From assembly GCA_021399405.1 (NCBI GenBank), contig JAAFKL010000427.1, positions 1 to 22,124 of the forward strand: a DNA stretch of 22,124 nucleotides, written 5' to 3'. The DNA is from Candidatus Heimdallarchaeota archaeon (lineage in GTDB: Archaea > Asgardarchaeota > Heimdallarchaeia > Heimdallarchaeales > Kariarchaeaceae). Numbering within the stretch: the first letter of the stretch is position 1; every line of letters starts with the position of its first letter. This document shows positions 14,375 through 20,961 of this stretch, piece after piece. The translations under genes were made by a program, and so were the position numbers. The notes beneath the pieces were generated by a model. The model ran no database searches. It was not told the origin of the DNA and saw nothing but the letters and a program-made list of their open reading frames with translations.

Positions 14375-16360
14375 ATGAGTGAAAAGGTTCTAGTTGAAGA
14401 TTATCACAAACTTAAGAAACTGAGTCAAATCGATACCAATAATAAATTAGTAGCATGGGTAGAGACTTCAGCTGCCACAGAGTCAGATGAATATAAATCA
14501 TTCATTAAAATCTTCAATAAAGAAAATGGGGAAAGTAGACAATTTACAAGCGGAATGAAAAAAGATTACTATCCAAAATTTTCAGACAATGGTAAGTATC
14601 TGGCATTTTTATCTACAAGAAATGAGAAACCTCAGATATATTTGGTTAATTTAGATGGTGGGGAGGCATTACCCTTAACTGAGGAAAAAAATGGAGTTTT
14701 AGAATTTGATTGGCACATAGACTCAAAAACTATCCTGTACAAATCAATGAAGGAAAATGAGGAAAGTAAACCGAAAGAAGCAGTTGGTAGTAAATTCAAA
14801 ACCAAATTTGAGGTAGAACAAAAAGAACGAGAAGAAAAAGAAAGGAAACGAAAAATATCAGATCCTATTGTGATCAATAATTTAATTTACAGAACCTCAG
14901 CTAGCTTTTTGGATGAAAATCAATTTAGTCAATTAAGTATTATTGATATTGAGACTAAAGAATCAAAGAGAATAACTAAACCAGGTTTTAATTATTCAAT
15001 GGGCCGTTGGTCAGGAAAATCAACAATCGTTACTCTTGTAAAACAGGATAAACCAATTGATGTAACAGATAGAGTTAATGTTGTAGAAATAGATCTAGAG
15101 AAGAATAATGATGAAACCATTCTCCAGAAAGAGTTTGAACCAACTATATTCATATCTACTCCAAATGTAAATCCACACAATCGAGATATCATACTTGTAC
15201 CTGTTCTGGAGGAAATCTACGAAATTAGTGTTCTTGCCCAAATTTATAAATGGAAAACGATCTCTAAAGAATCACCAAAAATTATCAATAAAGAATTCGA
15301 TAGAAGTATTTCTGAGATAATTTGGACAAGCGAATCAAACGCGCTTACTCTTGTCCATGATCATGGATATTCCAAGGTAATGGGATTCAACTACACTGAT
15401 CTCTCATTTAACGAGATATACGATTCTAAATTTTCAGTAGATTCATTTGCAGCTAAATCGAAAGATGAGATCTATATGGTAGGAACAAGTCCTGATCATC
15501 CATATGCTATTTGGAAATATTCTACAAATGATGGGATGCAAATGATTTATGAGGCAAATTCAGAATACCTAAACACCCATCAAATATGTATTCCAGAGGA
15601 GTTTTGGCTCACCAACTCTGATGGAACCAAATTCCAAGGATGGTTCTTTGAAGCTAAGAACCGTAATGAAACAAAATCTCCAGCAATATTATCTATCCAC
15701 GGTGGTCCACATGTAATGTGGAATAATGCAGGGTCAATGTGGCATGAATGGCAATCACAAGTATCTGCGGGTTATTCGGTTATTGCATTAAATCCAGTTG
15801 GATCAGACGGATATGGAGAAGAATTCTTACGCGTTATAAGTGGAAAGTGGGGAATTGATGATGCACGTGATCTGTTACAAGCTATTGATCACTTCGTTGA
15901 AAAGGGGCAAATTGATCCTGAAAGATTATACATGACTGGTGGATCTTATGCAGGTTACCAAGTGGCAAATATGATTACGACAGATCATCGGTTCAAAGCT
16001 GCGTGTGCACAAAGAGGAGTATATAATCTCATGAACCTTGATGCAGGTTCGGATTTATCTAAATTCCCAGATTTGGAATATACAGGAGATGTTTGGAGCA
16101 CTCGTGATTTATTATGGGATCATTCACCTGTAAGCAAAGCAAGAGATATTCAAACTCCTCTATTAATCATCCATTCTGAAAATGATTATAGGGTAAATAT
16201 CGCTCAAGCTGAAGAATTATTCCATTTGATGAGATCCAATGGGAAAGAGGTAACATTTGTAAGATATCCATCTGAAGGTCATGAATTGTCTAGATCTGGA
16301 AAACCAATACATGTAATTGATAGGCTACAGAGAATGATTACATGGTTTAAAGATCATTAA
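14375..16360 (+). CDS. S9 family serine peptidase (prolyl oligopeptidase / acylaminoacyl-peptidase type)
   Basis: A 661-residue enzyme with an N-terminal beta-propeller (about 1-370, with WD-like DPP/TolB-type blades such as YYPKFSDNGKYLAFLSTR) and a C-terminal alpha/beta-hydrolase domain (about 400-661). The catalytic triad is visible: Ser524 in GGSYAGY, Asp604 in SENDYRV, and His636 in SEGHELS. The oxyanion-side motif HGGP is also present. The usual nucleophile motif is GGSYGGY; here the second glycine pair is Ala-Gly. No signal peptide, so cytoplasmic peptide turnover is likely. Inside the propeller, about residues 130-160, is a charged Glu/Lys/Arg-rich insertion (KEREEKERKRK). The gene is divergent from the phosphatase. 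Confidence 0.93.
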   Translation: MSEKVLVEDYHKLKKLSQIDTNNKLVAWVETSAATESDEYKSFIKIFNKENGESRQFTSGMKKDYYPKFSDNGKYLAFLSTRNEKPQIYLVNLDGGEALPLTEEKNGVLEFDWHIDSKTILYKSMKENEESKPKEAVGSKFKTKFEVEQKEREEKERKRKISDPIVINNLIYRTSASFLDENQFSQLSIIDIETKESKRITKPGFNYSMGRWSGKSTIVTLVKQDKPIDVTDRVNVVEIDLEKNNDETILQKEFEPTIFISTPNVNPHNRDIILVPVLEEIYEISVLAQIYKWKTISKESPKIINKEFDRSISEIIWTSESNALTLVHDHGYSKVMGFNYTDLSFNEIYDSKFSVDSFAAKSKDEIYMVGTSPDHPYAIWKYSTNDGMQMIYEANSEYLNTHQICIPEEFWLTNSDGTKFQGWFFEAKNRNETKSPAILSIHGGPHVMWNNAGSMWHEWQSQVSAGYSVIALNPVGSDGYGEEFLRVISGKWGIDDARDLLQAIDHFVEKGQIDPERLYMTGGSYAGYQVANMITTDHRFKAACAQRGVYNLMNLDAGSDLSKFPDLEYTGDVWSTRDLLWDHSPVSKARDIQTPLLIIHSENDYRVNIAQAEELFHLMRSNGKEVTFVRYPSEGHELSRSGKPIHVIDRLQRMITWFKDH

Positions 16361-16431
16361 TAATATTCATCCAATTTAGGGAAGTATCAAAAAACCGAAA
16401 AAATTAAATCTACTCCAAAGATTCACTTAAT

Positions 16432-16598
16432 ATGGTAAAAAAAGCAATTTACATTTCAACCTACCATACAACAGGGGATGTAAACCTCCTAGTTGAAATG
16501 GCTCAACTTGCTGAAGAATCTGGTTGGATGGATTTTTTGTGTGGGACCATCTTTATCCAGATGAAGAGATCTATCCACTAGTAGACCCATGGATCACA
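16432..16598 (+). pseudogene. Broken N-terminal fragment of a luciferase-like (LLM, F420-dependent type) oxidoreductase
   Basis: From ATG 16432 the frame reads MVKKAIYISTYHTTGD...VEMAQLAEESGWMDF and then shifts. In another frame the protein continues FVWDHLYPDEEIYPLVDPWIT up to 16598. Together these match the start of F420-dependent luciferase-like monooxygenases (beta-strand one, AxxAEE-x-GWD, VWDHL, DPW motif). The shift occurs at a run of six T (16533-16538); one more T would restore the frame. After DPWIT homology stops abruptly and the sequence turns into the beta-helix gene. Only about 55 residues of an expected 300 or so remain, so no functional product is expected. An AT-rich element near 16398-16409 could be its old TATA box. 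Whether it is a true pseudogene or an assembly artefact is discussed in the findings. Confidence 0.7.
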
Positions 16599-16638
16599 TG
16601 TATTTCAAGTACATTTCTTCCTGGAAGGTTTCTTTGAT

Positions 16639-19359
16639 TTGAATTTTGAAGCATTTGTTGAAGTAGTGCCTGGAGATCCAGCAGGTGATAATCATCTTAT
16701 CACTGGAAATTATATTGGAAATAATGGATGGGCAGGTGTAAATCTTGCAAATATAAACGGTGCTTTAATCGATACTAACATGTTCGAAAACAATCAAGGA
16801 CAAAGTATTGCAATGATGTCTTCAAACGATATTGCTGTAACAAATAATTATATATGGTCAGAATCAGCAGATGTCGGAGTTGTACTCGGAGATACTTCTA
16901 ACTCGATTGTTTCGAATAATGAAATATCTGGTCATTGGGGTATGGGAATAATGCTTCAAAATTCTTCAGCTATTCTTGTAGTAGGTAATGAGATCTACAA
17001 CAATGGTGGCGGAATAAGCTTAGACCTATCTTTTGATAATGTTATCCTGTCCAATGAAATTTATTGGAATTGGGGAGATGGTGTAAATATGCATGTTTCC
17101 AAGAGGAATCACATTTCAGATAACTCGATCTATGAGAATGGTGGCGCAGGGATATGGGCGGCTGCACAAGCTGGCGATGCCTATATGAGATTCTGGGAGT
17201 CATTAACTATTACAGATCAACAAAATCTCTTTTGGCAAGCAACTAAGTCATGGGATGATTTTGATGCAATTTTGTATGAACATGATAACATGATCGTCAT
17301 ACTAACAGTTGATGGTCAACCAGTCGAAGTGGAAGTATCTGATATATGGTTTGATGAAGGTGATGGATTCTACAGGTTTAATATTGACTATTTCACTGGA
17401 CCTTTACCAGTGGGTCAACATATATTTGAAGTCCAAATCATACTTGATGGAGAACAATTATTACTCGCAAGTGCAATTGTAACAGTTATTCCAGCTGGGG
17501 ACAGTACGACTCAAAATCTAATTCAAGGCAATTATGTTGCCTTTAATGGATGGGTCGGAATCGGTCTGGATAATTCAGACGGAGACTTAATAGATTCTAA
17601 TACAATCGAAGCCAATGGTGGAGATGGTGTTTTCTTACAGGCTTCAACCCATGTTGAAATCTCAAATAATATAATGAGATTTAATTGGGGAAATGGAGTG
17701 CTCCTGCAAGATTCGACTTTAGTTGGAGTTACGGATAATGAGATGCAATCGAATTCTAATGGAGTTTTATTAATCGGATCAAGTGAGAACCTTATAGATT
17801 CTAATGAAATTTATGATGGTTACGGGGCTGGAATAGGAGTTCTATTCAATTCCAATGAGAATGTAATAAGTTTCAACTCAGTTCATGATTTAGGTGACGA
17901 CGGAATAGGTGGATGGGATTCACATGGAAATCTCATAGTCTTCAATGAGATATACAATGTTGATGATGGTATCGTATTCAGATTTTCAAATGATAACGTT
18001 ATTGCCAAAAATTATATTCATGATAATAGGAATCGTGGTATTTTCATCACAACAGAACCATTTGAGCCTGTTCCTATGAGATTTTATGAGTCCATTACAG
18101 TCACAGATTCTGATAGTATATTCTGGCAAGCCACTTCAGTTGCTGATGACCCAGATTATTTACAATTTGAACATGATAACATGATTGTTGAGTTAGCCGT
18201 TGATGGTGAACTAGTTTGGGTTGATAAATCTGAAATCTGGTTTGATTGGGAAGATGGAATGTACAAATATGACATGAATTATTTCTCAGAACCCCTATCT
18301 ATTGGAGATCACGAGTTTACCGTAACATTCACACTGAATGAGGCATATAATGAAGAACTCGGTCCATTTGTGTTTGAGATCACAGCAATTGTGACTGTTG
18401 TTGCAGATGAAGCTACTTCTTCAGGAAACATCATTTACAAGAATGTAATAACTGATACTGAATTTAATGGCATTCATCTCTCAGGATCTGATGATAATGT
18501 AATATCCAAAAACAAAATCACCGGAAGTGGTTATGGAGCTATTGCATTATTTAACTCACATAATAACGTGATTCTAAAGAATGAAGGCTATAATCATGGA
18601 TTAGGTATCATATTTCTATCATCATCCAATAATAATCTGATTTCTAGAAATACTCTATCGAATGGTTATGCAGGAGTTTACCTATCCTCCTCCAATGAAA
18701 ATGTAATTATGAAGAATAAATTCTTTAATAATTTAAATTCTGGAGTTGAATTACATAATTCACACGATAATCTAGTAATGAAGAATAAATTTAAGGAGAA
18801 TTGGTCAATGGCCATTTATTTAGAGTCTTCGGCAAATAACATAGTAAGTTCAAACAAGATTGAAAATACTGGCTGGGGAGTGTACCTTGAATTTTCTAAC
18901 TCCAATCGTGTAAGTAGAAATGATATAGAAGAAAATAATTATGGAATCTATCTCTGGAACTCATATGAGAATGAAATATCCCGAAATGATATTGAAGAAA
19001 ATGTTTTTGGGATATTGCTTGAAGAGTCTAATTACAATTTCATATCAAGAAATGACATTGAGGATAATGAGTATGGAATTGTGTTTAGGAATTCACATGA
19101 GAATGAAATATCCAGAAATGATATAGAAGACAATTACGTTGGTATCTTACTTGAATTCTCTAATTACAATTCAGTCTATAGAAACGATATTGAGGATAAT
19201 GAATATGGGCTCGCTCTAATTTATTCAAACAATAATTCTATTGAAAGAAATGAATTTGAGGATAATACTACAGGTGTATTCTCGTATTACTCTTATGACA
19301 ATGAATTTTCAAGAAATGAATTTGATGACAATACCGAAGATTGGGTAATAATGGGATGA
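16639..19359 (+). CDS. Right-handed beta-helix (NosD/PbH1-type) repeat protein, 5' truncated
   Basis: The 906 residues from the first TTG (16639) are mainly parallel beta-helix rungs of 22-24 residues with the pattern N-x-I-x-x-N-x-x-G-I-x-L-x-x-S-x-x-N. Helix blocks are interrupted by two copies of an extra domain (residues 183-285 and 480-588). It has no signal peptide and no ribosome site at this TTG. The frame is open upstream to 16585, and 16591-16638 already reads GSHVFQVHFFLEG, matching the end of the extra domain in the internal copies (VGQHIFEVQIILDG). So the visible 5' end lies inside a domain and the gene has lost its true start. Such beta-helix proteins are usually extracellular. 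The remaining part may not be expressed. C-terminal 22-residue repeats are very regular. Confidence 0.75.
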   Translation: MNFEAFVEVVPGDPAGDNHLITGNYIGNNGWAGVNLANINGALIDTNMFENNQGQSIAMMSSNDIAVTNNYIWSESADVGVVLGDTSNSIVSNNEISGHWGMGIMLQNSSAILVVGNEIYNNGGGISLDLSFDNVILSNEIYWNWGDGVNMHVSKRNHISDNSIYENGGAGIWAAAQAGDAYMRFWESLTITDQQNLFWQATKSWDDFDAILYEHDNMIVILTVDGQPVEVEVSDIWFDEGDGFYRFNIDYFTGPLPVGQHIFEVQIILDGEQLLLASAIVTVIPAGDSTTQNLIQGNYVAFNGWVGIGLDNSDGDLIDSNTIEANGGDGVFLQASTHVEISNNIMRFNWGNGVLLQDSTLVGVTDNEMQSNSNGVLLIGSSENLIDSNEIYDGYGAGIGVLFNSNENVISFNSVHDLGDDGIGGWDSHGNLIVFNEIYNVDDGIVFRFSNDNVIAKNYIHDNRNRGIFITTEPFEPVPMRFYESITVTDSDSIFWQATSVADDPDYLQFEHDNMIVELAVDGELVWVDKSEIWFDWEDGMYKYDMNYFSEPLSIGDHEFTVTFTLNEAYNEELGPFVFEITAIVTVVADEATSSGNIIYKNVITDTEFNGIHLSGSDDNVISKNKITGSGYGAIALFNSHNNVILKNEGYNHGLGIIFLSSSNNNLISRNTLSNGYAGVYLSSSNENVIMKNKFFNNLNSGVELHNSHDNLVMKNKFKENWSMAIYLESSANNIVSSNKIENTGWGVYLEFSNSNRVSRNDIEENNYGIYLWNSYENEISRNDIEENVFGILLEESNYNFISRNDIEDNEYGIVFRNSHENEISRNDIEDNYVGILLEFSNYNSVYRNDIEDNEYGLALIYSNNNSIERNEFEDNTTGVFSYYSYDNEFSRNEFDDNTEDWVIMG
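18916..19356 (+). repeat. 66-bp tandem repeats encoding 22-residue beta-helix rungs
   Basis: Seven units begin in exact 66-bp phase at 18916, 18982, 19048, 19114, 19180, 19246 and 19312 (the last is incomplete), each starting AGAAA or a close variant and encoding RNDIE-x-N-x-x-GI-x-L. Units alternate between two kinds: one ending in NSYENEIS/NSHENEIS, the other in SNYNFIS/SNYNSVY, so there is a 132-bp higher-order period. This is a coding repeat, not a CRISPR array. Confidence 0.8.
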
Positions 19360-19784
19360 AACCAGAAATCAAGACATAACAATCCATTAATCATAAAATA
19401 AATAATTATAAAATTAACTATCCAATAATTAATCAACTTAAATTAAATTCAAGCCAAACGCCAAACTGATATTCAATTTAAATGAATTTAAAGCGGTTGT
19501 TGATTCTAAAATTGTTTGTAGAAATCGCCATCTAAGTATAGGGTGGAATTAGGCGTTATTCAATAATGAAGGCTTGATACCACAAAATATTGACCACCTA
19601 CTGAATAATTAACGTAGAAGATTGCTAGAAATGTTGAAGGATTGTTTAAACAAATATGTATTACTAACGATTAATATTAAATATGCACCCAATATGGAAG
19701 ACAATAATAATATAATTTGAAGAGCTAGGAAACAATTTATTGCACCTAGGAGCTTGAAATTATGTTTAACAATAGAGGCATAAT
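19360..19784. other. Intergenic region before the cold-shock gene
   Basis: About 425 bases with no convincing gene. The first 130 bases are very AT-rich; 19490-19600 is more balanced and contains a possible stem (TAGG-G-TGG near 19537 with CCACCTA near 19597). The part next to 19785 holds the GAGG ribosome site (19775-19778) of the cold-shock gene and AT-rich stretches at 19668-19685 and 19705-19720 that could be its TATA box. A 62-codon minus-strand frame here was rejected. Confidence 0.4.
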
Positions 19785-20042
19785 ATGCAAGGTACAATAA
19801 AAAAGGTTATAAGTAATAAGGGTTACGGATTCATCGATGCGGACGCTCAAGACGGCGATTTGTTCTTTCACAAGTCAAATTTAGGTAGTAATTTGGATTT
19901 TAGCAATCTTCAAGAAGGAACAGCAGTTGAGTTTGATGTTTCAGAAGGTCGAAGAGGTCCTGAAGCTACAAACATACAATTAGCTGGTGCAGGTGGAGAA
20001 GAAGCTTCTTCCGATGATGAATCGGCTGATGAAGAAGAATAA
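19785..20042 (+). CDS. Cold-shock domain protein with acidic tail
   Basis: An 85-residue single-stranded nucleic-acid-binding protein of the CspA/CSD fold. RNP1 is KGYGFI (12-17) and RNP2 is DLFFH (25-29); the N-terminus MQGTIKKV and the EGTAVEFDVSEGRRGPEATNI segment complete the five-stranded barrel. The final 17 or so residues are nearly all acidic or Ser (EEASSDDESADEEE), an addition not found in bacterial CspA. Likely an RNA chaperone in the cytoplasm. Start ATG 19785 with GAGG six bases upstream. CSD proteins are patchy in archaea, and acquisition from bacteria is a usual explanation (inference). Followed directly by a T-run terminator. Confidence 0.92.
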   Translation: MQGTIKKVISNKGYGFIDADAQDGDLFFHKSNLGSNLDFSNLQEGTAVEFDVSEGRRGPEATNIQLAGAGGEEASSDDESADEEE

Positions 20043-20055
20043 TTTATTTCAGTTA

Positions 20056-20070
20056 TTTTTTTCCAAAAAA
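20056..20070. terminator. T-run terminators between convergent genes
   Basis: Seven T at 20056-20062 follow the cold-shock stop on the plus strand; six A at 20065-20070 give a T-run on the minus strand for the convergent GNAT gene. Poly-U runs without a hairpin are the normal archaeal termination signal. Called on sequence and position only. Confidence 0.5.
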
Positions 20071-20092
20071 TTTAATACAATTGCGAGATTTC

Positions 20093-20554
20093 TTACTTAA
20101 CAGTATATTTGTATTTGAGTTCTTTATCTACAATTTCATAAGTATTGATAAATCCAACATTTTCGTAAAATGCTCTTGCAGTGTGATTATCAGGGATCAC
20201 AGTTAACGTGATTATTTTTTTACTAAATTTCGTAGACAATAATTCTATGACTTGTTTGATACCTTCCCTACCCAAACCTTTTCGCTGATGATTTTTATCT
20301 ATCATAAATCTGACAATATGCCCAAGTTCAGGTTCCTCTGGAGGGTTGAAGAATAAAACAAATCCAACAAGTTCTTCATTTTGATAAATTCCGTAATTAT
20401 AAGAAGTTTCATAAAAACTTGACTCTGCAATTGAATGTATATTTGAGGCGATATATGATTTCTGATTTTCATTAACTTCTAACTTCACTGCTTTTTTCCA
20501 ATTTTCTACGGTTATTGGTTTGAGAGAGACGTATTGGGAGTTTTCTACACTCAC
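20093..20554 (-). CDS. GNAT acetyltransferase (spermidine/diamine N-acetyltransferase-like)
   Basis: A 153-residue acetyl-CoA-dependent acetyltransferase. Motif A reads RFMIDKNHQRKGLG, with the Q-x-x-G-x-G pyrophosphate loop as QRKGLG, and motif B is NHTARAFYENVGF. The N-terminal SLKPITVENWKKAVKL and NIHSIAESSFY are like the SpeG/BltD/PaiA polyamine acetyltransferase group, so a polyamine or similar amine is the best guess for the substrate. Start is GTG at 20552-20554; there is no ribosome site, and a TATA element on the minus strand about 25 bases upstream suggests a leaderless transcript. Stands alone, convergent to the cold-shock gene. Confidence 0.9.
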   Translation of the reverse strand: MSVENSQYVSLKPITVENWKKAVKLEVNENQKSYIASNIHSIAESSFYETSYNYGIYQNEELVGFVLFFNPPEEPELGHIVRFMIDKNHQRKGLGREGIKQVIELLSTKFSKKIITLTVIPDNHTARAFYENVGFINTYEIVDKELKYKYTVK

Positions 20555-20571
20555 AATAACAATATAAAATT

Positions 20572-20589
20572 TCAGTATATATCAAATTT
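20572..20589 (-). promoter_or_regulatory. Putative TATA box of the GNAT gene
   Basis: On the minus strand the bases read AAATTTGATATATACTGA. The GATATATAC core is centred about 25 bases upstream of the GTG start (20554). With no Shine-Dalgarno present, that distance fits a leaderless archaeal transcript. Confidence 0.5.
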
Positions 20590-20690
20590 GGATTGAGACA
20601 TCTAATAACATGAACTTAAGTGATTTGGGAATACACTATCGATAGTATTGATGAAAATATTGGTGTACATTAATTATTTTGGTTTCAGTG

Positions 20691-20712
20691 ATTTAAATAT
20701 ATAAATATAAAA
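20691..20712 (+). promoter_or_regulatory. AT-only element before the structured RNA candidate
   Basis: A stretch of 22 A/T bases containing overlapping TATA-like cores (TTTAAATATATAAATA). It lies about 20-30 bases before the point where composition changes to a balanced, hairpin-rich sequence (near 20718), as expected for a promoter of an RNA gene or of a long leader. Confidence 0.45.
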
Positions 20713-20717
20713 TCTAG

Positions 20718-20940
20718 ATGTGGTTTGCGTACTGAGCGAATCTGGTTGCAACCAAGTTGCAACTTGATGCAGTATTGCCACGAAAGTGAAAAGTATTCCC
20801 GGTGGATTTTACCTACGGGATAGTGGATGCTGTGAGTCATCCTGTATGTCTGAGTGTTTAGGGGCAACCTTAACTCAAATGAAGACATGCGTTGAGTGGA
20901 GATGTACACCACTTAGCTCATGAAACAATGAGATTTTAAA
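20718..20940 (+). ncRNA. Candidate structured non-coding RNA (or structured leader), unknown family
   Basis: Visibly less AT-rich than surrounding intergenic DNA. Hairpins follow each other almost without gaps: GTTGCAAC-CAA-GTTGCAAC (20745-20763); CAC-GAAA-GTG (20779-20788, weak); TAT-T-CCCG with CGGGATA (20794-20822); GGATG/CATCC (20825-20842); GTATGTCT/AGACATGC (20844-20890) enclosing a hairpin with a GCAA loop (858-873 of the same kilobase); TGAGTGG/CCACTTA (20893-20915); CTCAT-GAAACA-ATGAG (20917-20932) followed by ATTTT. GNRA-type loops and G-U pairs are valid only on the plus strand. Preceded by an A/T-only promoter-like element. No tRNA, 5S, SRP or RNase P signatures were recognised. 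It ends about 25 bases before the next gene, so it might be that gene's leader. Confidence 0.5.
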
Positions 20941-20961
20941 CCCTTAGAGATAAGAGAAATA

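Noticed and set aside
16533..16538. Programmed ribosomal frameshift at the T run
   Set aside because: The restored frame is itself cut off 60 bases later at the gene junction, so there is no full product to make.
18916..19356. Regular 66-bp repeats as a CRISPR array
   Set aside because: The repeats are in-frame coding rungs without unique spacers, and no cas genes are nearby.
19520..19549. Frame reading RNRHLSIGWN, reminiscent of the GxGW motif of luciferase-like oxidoreductases, which would suggest the rest of the broken gene lies beyond the beta-helix gene
   Set aside because: Match is very short, ends at a stop and has no supporting homology on either side; likely chance.
19609..19797. 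62-codon minus-strand frame with a hydrophobic stretch
   Set aside because: It overlaps the start of the cold-shock gene and its ribosome site, has no ribosome site of its own, and hydrophobic frames arise easily in AT-rich DNA.
20685..20912. 75-codon minus-strand frame
   Set aside because: It lies across the hairpin-rich region and the A/T-only promoter-like element, has no recognisable domain, and the RNA structure explains the composition better.
20718..20940. Assignment of the structured region to RNase P, SRP RNA, tRNA or an H/ACA guide
   Set aside because: The GAGGAAAGUC core of RNase P, the SRP helix-8 motif and a tRNA T-arm are absent, and no ACA box sits at the right distance from a proper pseudouridylation pocket.
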